Below are positions 6,902-10,074 of a stretch of 10,074 bases of DNA, piece by piece (the stretch's first letter is position 1; the number at the start of each line of letters is the position of its first letter). The notes under the pieces are model-generated. The model did not search any database and was not told the DNA's origin. It saw only the letters and a program-made list of their open reading frames with translations. Source of the DNA: Methylococcaceae bacterium UBA1147 (GTDB lineage Bacteria; Pseudomonadota; Gammaproteobacteria; Methylococcales; UBA1147); NCBI GenBank assembly GCA_002311315.1, contig DBZZ01000045.1, positions 3,942 through 14,015 on the forward strand. Direction: 5' to 3'. Both the position numbers and the translations under genes were made by a program.

Positions 6902-7031
6902 CGTATATTCCTTTACCCAGGCATTACCTAGTTAGCTGCAGGTTAGTTTTTAGTGAACAACAGATACTGCGTTCTTTCGCGCATTTAACCATCCATAATA
7001 CCATGGAGATTAAGTTTTTTATAATTGGTTA
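6902..7031 (-). promoter_or_regulatory. AT-rich promoter and leader region of metK
   Basis: This non-coding stretch is notably richer in A and T than its neighbours, as expected of a promoter. On the minus strand TATTAT (around 7000-6995) could serve as a -10 element, but there is no good -35 at the right distance, so it may depend on an activator. A short stem (TGCG/CGCA around 6985-6970) and the metK ribosome-binding site AAGGA follow. I do not recognise a SAM riboswitch core or a MetJ box (AGACGTCT) here. Confidence 0.35.
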
Positions 7032-7064
7032 ATTGCCCGTTTCGGCATGTCTACCCCGGGCAAT
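7032..7064. repeat. 8-bp inverted repeat between the phosphatase gene and metK
   Basis: ATTGCCCG (7032-7039) and CGGGCAAT (7057-7064) are perfect inverted copies separated by 17 bases. It lies 26 bases after the phosphatase stop on the minus strand and upstream of the metK promoter region. As RNA it could form the stem of a terminator for the phosphatase gene, but no U run follows directly; A/T-rich DNA starts a few bases on. As DNA it could be a dyad operator. Confidence 0.4.
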
Positions 7065-7089
7065 CTTTCGATGGGTCACCCGCAAGGGC

Positions 7090-7692
7090 TCAGCCTGGCA
7101 AGCCGAACCCAGCCAGCAGTTCCTTCGTCTGACTGAAGGACTCGAGGGCATAATCGGCCTTTTCAAGGCCTGGCAGGCTACGGTGGTCCCTCCCCCGGGT
7201 AAAGAACACCGTCCGCGCGCCCGCGGCAATACCGCATTCGATGTCAAACCTGAAGTCGCCAACCATGGCCACTTGATCCGGACGCAGCATCCAGCCCTCA
7301 CAGATTGAAAGGATAGACCAGGGGTCTGGCTTGGCCGGGCCGTCTTCACGAGTAATCATCCAGTCAAAACGCAGGCCGCACTGGCTCAACATAAGCTCCG
7401 CCATTGGGCGGCTGTTCCGTGTCACGATCGCCTTCCTGATCCCATGGAAATCGAGATGCTGCAGAAAACTCGCGACCCCCTCGATAAGCACGGCACGCCT
7501 GGCACCCTCAAGCTCATGCCTTTCCAGGACCTTCCGGCAACGCTCGGCCCGAATACCACCCATGCGCTCGACTTCCTCCAGGATCGAACTGTCCAACGCA
7601 AGCCCCATGTCACGTCTCATGGCGTCGAAGTCCAGGCTGGAATCCACCAGCGTCCCGTCGAGATCAAAAACAACCCCCTTTACAGAATTCAC
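7090..7692 (-). CDS. HAD-superfamily hydrolase, phosphoglycolate phosphatase-like
   Basis: This is a cytosolic HAD phosphatase of the Gph-like subgroup, which removes phosphate from small molecules such as 2-phosphoglycolate or sugar phosphates through an aspartyl-phosphate. All four motifs are present in order: DLDGTLVDS (nucleophile D10, acid/base D12), IVTRNS (T91), KPDP (K121) and GDFRFDIE (D146, D150). A helical cap lies between motifs I and II (about residues 18-80). At 200 residues it is slightly shorter than typical Gph (about 220-250). The start is GTG at 7692, preceded by GGAG 11 bases upstream; the next residues run straight into motif I, so little could be lost. It is separated from metK by 188 bases and may be transcribed independently. 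Its true substrate cannot be read from the sequence. Confidence 0.88.
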   Translation of the reverse strand: MNSVKGVVFDLDGTLVDSSLDFDAMRRDMGLALDSSILEEVERMGGIRAERCRKVLERHELEGARRAVLIEGVASFLQHLDFHGIRKAIVTRNSRPMAELMLSQCGLRFDWMITREDGPAKPDPWSILSICEGWMLRPDQVAMVGDFRFDIECGIAAGARTVFFTRGRDHRSLPGLEKADYALESFSQTKELLAGFGLPG

Positions 7693-7720
7693 TTGACTGT
7701 TTGCTCCTCTGTGCGATCAT
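7693..7720 (+). promoter_or_regulatory. Possible promoter of the 212-residue exported protein
   Basis: TTGACT (7693-7698) is followed 16 bases later by GATCAT (7715-7720), which matches the -10 consensus at four of six positions. It sits in the divergent gap between the phosphatase gene and the + strand gene starting at 7799. The -35 is good and the -10 is poor. Confidence 0.25.
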
Positions 7721-7798
7721 CGCTGTGCTTTCGTCGAGCGTTCATCTTTCGCCCACGCATTTATTACCATCCGCACACGCGAGAAAACCGCGTCAAGC

Positions 7799-8437
7799 AT
7801 GAACCAACCCTCACGAAAACCGTCCTCATTGTATCCTGGGATCATCCTGGTAATCGCGTTGCTAAGCCTTTTCGGCAAAGCCCATGCACACGGCGGGGTG
7901 GCCATCGAAGAAGACATTTGCATGATTCGTTTCGGCTTCTACAAGGCACACTTTACTGTTTACCAGCGGCAAACTCGCGGTGGGGAGGAATTCTGCGAAG
8001 ATCTGCCTGATGCGGGCCCCACGACATTCTTCATGGGTTATCTTCACAATAGCCTGAAAGATGTACCGGTCGATTTTCGCATCATCCGTAACACCACCGA
8101 CCTCGGCCGGTACGTCAAATGGCGTGATCTTGAAAAGATCGGTGATCTGGAACCGATGACTGTATTTTACCTACCCCCGGAGCGGCGTGCGGACGGGATG
8201 CTGAAAATCCACCATACTTTCGATCGGAAGGGAAACTACATCGGAGTCGTAACAGCCCGGCATCCCAGCCAGGACAAGATCTACCGCGCCGTGTTTCCCT
8301 TTCAGGTCGGCAACAGCCGATTCATTTATATCGCCCTTGCCGCAATCATCGCCGTGTTCCTTTTCCTGCAATGGCGTTTCCAACCAATCAACATCTTCAT
8401 GCGCTGGCTACTCCTCCGCCGTAACAGGGCATCCTGA
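7799..8437 (+). CDS. Exported, C-terminally membrane-anchored protein of unknown function, 212 aa
   Basis: The N-terminus is a clear signal peptide: basic residues (R6, K7), a hydrophobic core (IILVIALLSLF, 15-25) and an AHA cleavage site near residue 30. The mature part begins HGGVAIEEDICMIRFGFYKAHFTVYQ. It contains only two Cys residues, C41 and C66, which could form a disulfide in the periplasm. A predicted beta-rich domain (about 33-170) is followed by one membrane helix (about 174-191) and a very basic cytoplasmic tail (RWLLLRRNR). The layout is thus a periplasmic domain anchored by a C-terminal helix. I have an impression of similar conserved hypothetical proteins in other proteobacteria but cannot assign a function. 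No good Shine-Dalgarno precedes ATG 7799, although the signal peptide begins properly there. It is transcribed divergently from the phosphatase gene and converges on the DUF2157-type gene. Coding status is firm; role unknown. Confidence 0.85.
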   Translation: MNQPSRKPSSLYPGIILVIALLSLFGKAHAHGGVAIEEDICMIRFGFYKAHFTVYQRQTRGGEEFCEDLPDAGPTTFFMGYLHNSLKDVPVDFRIIRNTTDLGRYVKWRDLEKIGDLEPMTVFYLPPERRADGMLKIHHTFDRKGNYIGVVTARHPSQDKIYRAVFPFQVGNSRFIYIALAAIIAVFLFLQWRFQPINIFMRWLLLRRNRAS

Positions 8438-8605
8438 TCATGCCGACCAGACCTGCAGGCCTGAAAACCGTAAACGCAATCTGAAAAGTTCAACCGCCCC
8501 TAGCTTTTCGCGCCATTAATGACTGATGCTGCCCAGGGTGTCCGATCAACAAAACTCTCGTTTCGATCCCTGTTGTACCAGCATGGTCTTTTCCGAGGGG
8601 AGCCG

Positions 8606-8628
8606 CGGACCGAGGACAATAGGGTCCG
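8606..8628. terminator. Hairpin just after the DUF2157-type gene
   Basis: CGGACC (8606-8611) pairs with GGTCCG (8623-8628) around an 11-base loop. On the minus strand it begins 5 bases after the TAG of the membrane-protein gene. No T run follows, so this may be a 3'-end hairpin rather than an intrinsic terminator. The rest of the 196-base convergent gap (8438-8633) shows nothing I can name. Confidence 0.35.
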
Positions 8629-8633
8629 ACGAT

Positions 8634-9638
8634 CTAACGCAGGGGTGGCAGACGGGCCTGGACCGAACTTGGGCACCGACCAATCAGGGCAGCCCTGCAG
8701 GAATGCCAGAATGCCGACAAAAGCAGCAAGCCGGAACCTATGATGAACGCCGTGAAGGCAAAGCTCAGGCTCACCACACCGTAATGCTCCAGGATCTCAC
8801 TGAACGCGTACAGAACGTAGACCAGCGCCGAGACCATCAGGGCCCTGCGGTCCACCGAGATGGAGACCAGCGCAACAATCCCGTACAGCACTGCAATGAC
8901 CACCAGTTGCCACAGGGCAGTCTGTTCCTCGAAAACGCCCAGCGAGGTGAACACGGGGTGGACGAGGAGCGGCGCGGCAACCAAGTGCAGCCAGAAAGCC
9001 ACGTCGGACCGCCGCGTATGACGCAGGATATCCGATGTGTCCCACCGCATTGCGAGCATGAAGACCAGAACCCCAGAAACAAATATCGCGACAGTCATCC
9101 AGTCCTGCACTGCCGGCACAAGGACCCACAGTAACGAAATACTCCCGGCCACCAGGGAAGCGATCCCTGCCGCCACCGTGATCGGCACCTTGAACCGTAG
9201 CCAGTGCAGTCTTGCCGCCAGCGCCATCACGAAGCTGATGACCGCTATCCCCGTTTTATCCTTCAAACCCAACCCACTGAGAAGCTCTTCACCTGTCGCA
9301 TAGACACCGACTACAAAAGCAATCAGCAAAATAATGGACGGCAGTGCCATGCGCCGCTTGCGAGTGAAATATTCCGCAAGGCCCCATGCAGCAACTGTTT
9401 GAAGAAGTGGCCCAAACCAGGCACCCAGTTCGGTGCCAATCCACGCCACCGATACGAGCAACAGCATGCAGGCAATGACAACGAATATGTCGTTGAACCC
9501 GGTAACCAGCCGGAAATGCTCCTCGTCAACACCGGGACCCATTTTCTGCTGGGCGATGTATTCCCTGAAGGCGGCTGCATCGGCCTTACGCAGGATTCCA
9601 GCCTCGACGGCTGACTCAATGTCTTCGTCAGTGTAGAT
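8634..9638 (-). CDS. Polytopic inner-membrane protein of DUF2157 type, with non-canonical or lost start codon
   Basis: From the first in-frame ATG (9542) the product is 302 residues, but the same frame stays open upstream to a stop at 9662-9660. The extra codons encode a segment typical of the DUF2157 N-terminus: acidic YTDEDIESAVEAGIL, then RKADAAAFREYIAQQK, followed by EEHFRLVTGFNDIFVVIA leading into the first membrane helix. I therefore extend the gene to 9638, giving 334 residues. That codon is ATC, not ATG, GTG or TTG. A good site, GAGGG (9649-9645), lies 6 bases before it, and homologues as I recall them start Met-Tyr where this reads ATC-TAC. About 8-10 hydrophobic helices follow, and the tail is basic (RAALIGRCP...ARLPPLR). 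Function of the family is not established. It lies 51 bases after the DUF6868-type gene on the same strand. If ATC is not used, translation would begin at ATG 9542 without the cytoplasmic N-terminal part, or the gene is inactive. Confidence 0.72.
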   Translation of the reverse strand: MYTDEDIESAVEAGILRKADAAAFREYIAQQKMGPGVDEEHFRLVTGFNDIFVVIACMLLLVSVAWIGTELGAWFGPLLQTVAAWGLAEYFTRKRRMALPSIILLIAFVVGVYATGEELLSGLGLKDKTGIAVISFVMALAARLHWLRFKVPITVAAGIASLVAGSISLLWVLVPAVQDWMTVAIFVSGVLVFMLAMRWDTSDILRHTRRSDVAFWLHLVAAPLLVHPVFTSLGVFEEQTALWQLVVIAVLYGIVALVSISVDRRALMVSALVYVLYAFSEILEHYGVVSLSFAFTAFIIGSGLLLLSAFWHSCRAALIGRCPSSVQARLPPLR

Positions 9639-9644
9639 GTCAAA

Positions 9645-9649
9645 CCCTC
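9645..9649 (-). promoter_or_regulatory. Ribosome-binding site GAGGG upstream of an ATC codon
   Basis: On the minus strand GAGGG is followed by TTTGAC and then ATC TAC ACT GAC. The spacing of 6 bases is right for initiation at the ATC (9638-9636), and no ATG, GTG or TTG in the frame lies near. This site is the main evidence that the gene originally started here. Confidence 0.5.
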
Positions 9650-9689
9650 GAAATTGATTTCACATCAGACCCCGGTCCCCATCAAAGCT

Positions 9690-9932
9690 TCATGCCAACA
9701 TCCGCAACACCAGATAGGGCACCAGGTTGAAAACCAGGACCATCATCTTCACGATTCCCATGGCCCCGTAATGGATTGCATCGAACTGCTCAACAGACAG
9801 CCTGAACCAGCGACCATGCAAGCCGTAGATGCGGTCATGGGCGAATACAAAGGCCAGGAACCACCAGAGCAGCAGGCCCATGTTGATCAACGAACACCAG
9901 CCCAGGATTTCCTGCAGCGTTTCAATCGGCAT
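9690..9932 (-). CDS. Small two-helix membrane protein, DUF6868-like, 80 aa
   Basis: An in-frame ATG exists at 9971, but I place the start at ATG 9932. It is directly preceded by a strong purine-rich site (GAGAGAGGGGAGC), and family members begin with a short Met-x-x-Glu-Thr-Leu-type sequence as here (MPIETLQEILGWCSLIN). Two membrane helices are evident, about residues 8-30 and 57-79, joined by a loop with the conserved-looking HGRWFRLSVEQFDAIHYG (39-56). The helix ends NLVPYLVLRMLA. The protein resembles DUF6868, whose function is unknown to me. It is followed after 51 bases by the DUF2157-type membrane-protein gene and probably shares its transcript. A joint envelope role is a guess from adjacency. 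Confidence 0.8.
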   Translation of the reverse strand: MPIETLQEILGWCSLINMGLLLWWFLAFVFAHDRIYGLHGRWFRLSVEQFDAIHYGAMGIVKMMVLVFNLVPYLVLRMLA

Positions 9933-10074
9933 GCTCCCCTCTCTCGGGCGAATCGCCATGACACTCGTCATGGCCCATGGTATCGACGAAAACCAGAATC
10001 TTCAAAACCCCTGGTCAAAAACTGAAAAGCCTCGTCAAGATACGGCTGTCAGAAAAGACACGGTCGCTGCTGAA
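9933..10074. other. Right-edge region without a supported gene
   Basis: Upstream of the DUF6868-type start the last 142 bases contain no convincing gene. On the minus strand a frame is open from the window edge to TGA at about 10017-10015 (19 codons, ending RLFSF), which could be the very end of another gene but is too short to judge. No clear promoter pair is visible, although the promoter of the two membrane-protein genes is expected near here. Confidence 0.3.

Noticed and set aside
9933..9971. Longer start (93 residues) for the small two-helix membrane protein
   Set aside because: The upstream ATG lacks a ribosome-binding site, while ATG 9932 has a very strong one and gives the family-like N-terminus.
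10015..10074. C-terminal end of a further minus-strand gene at the right edge
   Set aside because: Only 19 codons are visible before TGA, with no recognisable motif and nothing to choose it over chance.

Overview
The window looks like a chromosomal segment of a gammaproteobacterium. The housekeeping proteins (MsrB, an M18 aminopeptidase, RsmE, MetF, AhcY, MetK and a Gph-like phosphatase) are of proteobacterial type, and base composition is moderately GC-rich (somewhat above half G+C by eye) from about position 480 onward. I cannot name the order or genus. The first ~475 bases are very different, at roughly one third G+C.

Layout. Bases 1-475 hold the end of one unrecognised gene and a complete, overlapping 75-codon gene, followed by a weak hairpin and an 8-bp direct repeat. 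At about 477 the sequence switches abruptly to the C-terminal third of a macro-domain (ADP-ribose binding/deacetylase) gene whose N-terminal part is missing. The AT-rich block therefore looks like foreign DNA joined into a resident gene. Next come msrB and an M18 aminopeptidase (apeB-like), which overlap by 4 bases on the + strand. They converge on a minus-strand cluster reading metK > ahcY > metF > rsmE, the core of the S-adenosylmethionine (SAM) cycle. MetK makes SAM, AhcY clears the S-adenosylhomocysteine left by methyltransferases, MetF supplies methyl-tetrahydrofolate for remaking methionine, and RsmE is a SAM-dependent 16S rRNA methyltransferase. A HAD phosphatase lies upstream of metK on the same strand. 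Divergent from it is a secreted or membrane-anchored protein of unknown function.

The right end holds two minus-strand membrane-protein genes: a small DUF6868-type protein and a polytopic DUF2157-type protein. The DUF2157-type reading frame clearly continues 32 codons upstream of its first ATG, to a point with a good ribosome-binding site but an ATC codon where homologues start with Met.

Most of the window is ordinary core metabolism. The parts that deserve a second look are the AT-rich/macro-domain junction with its unrecognised gene pair, the missing start codon of the DUF2157-type gene, the non-coding gaps around the SAM-cycle genes, and the unrecognised 212-residue exported protein. I found no CRISPR array, tRNA, rRNA, intact transposase or confident riboswitch.
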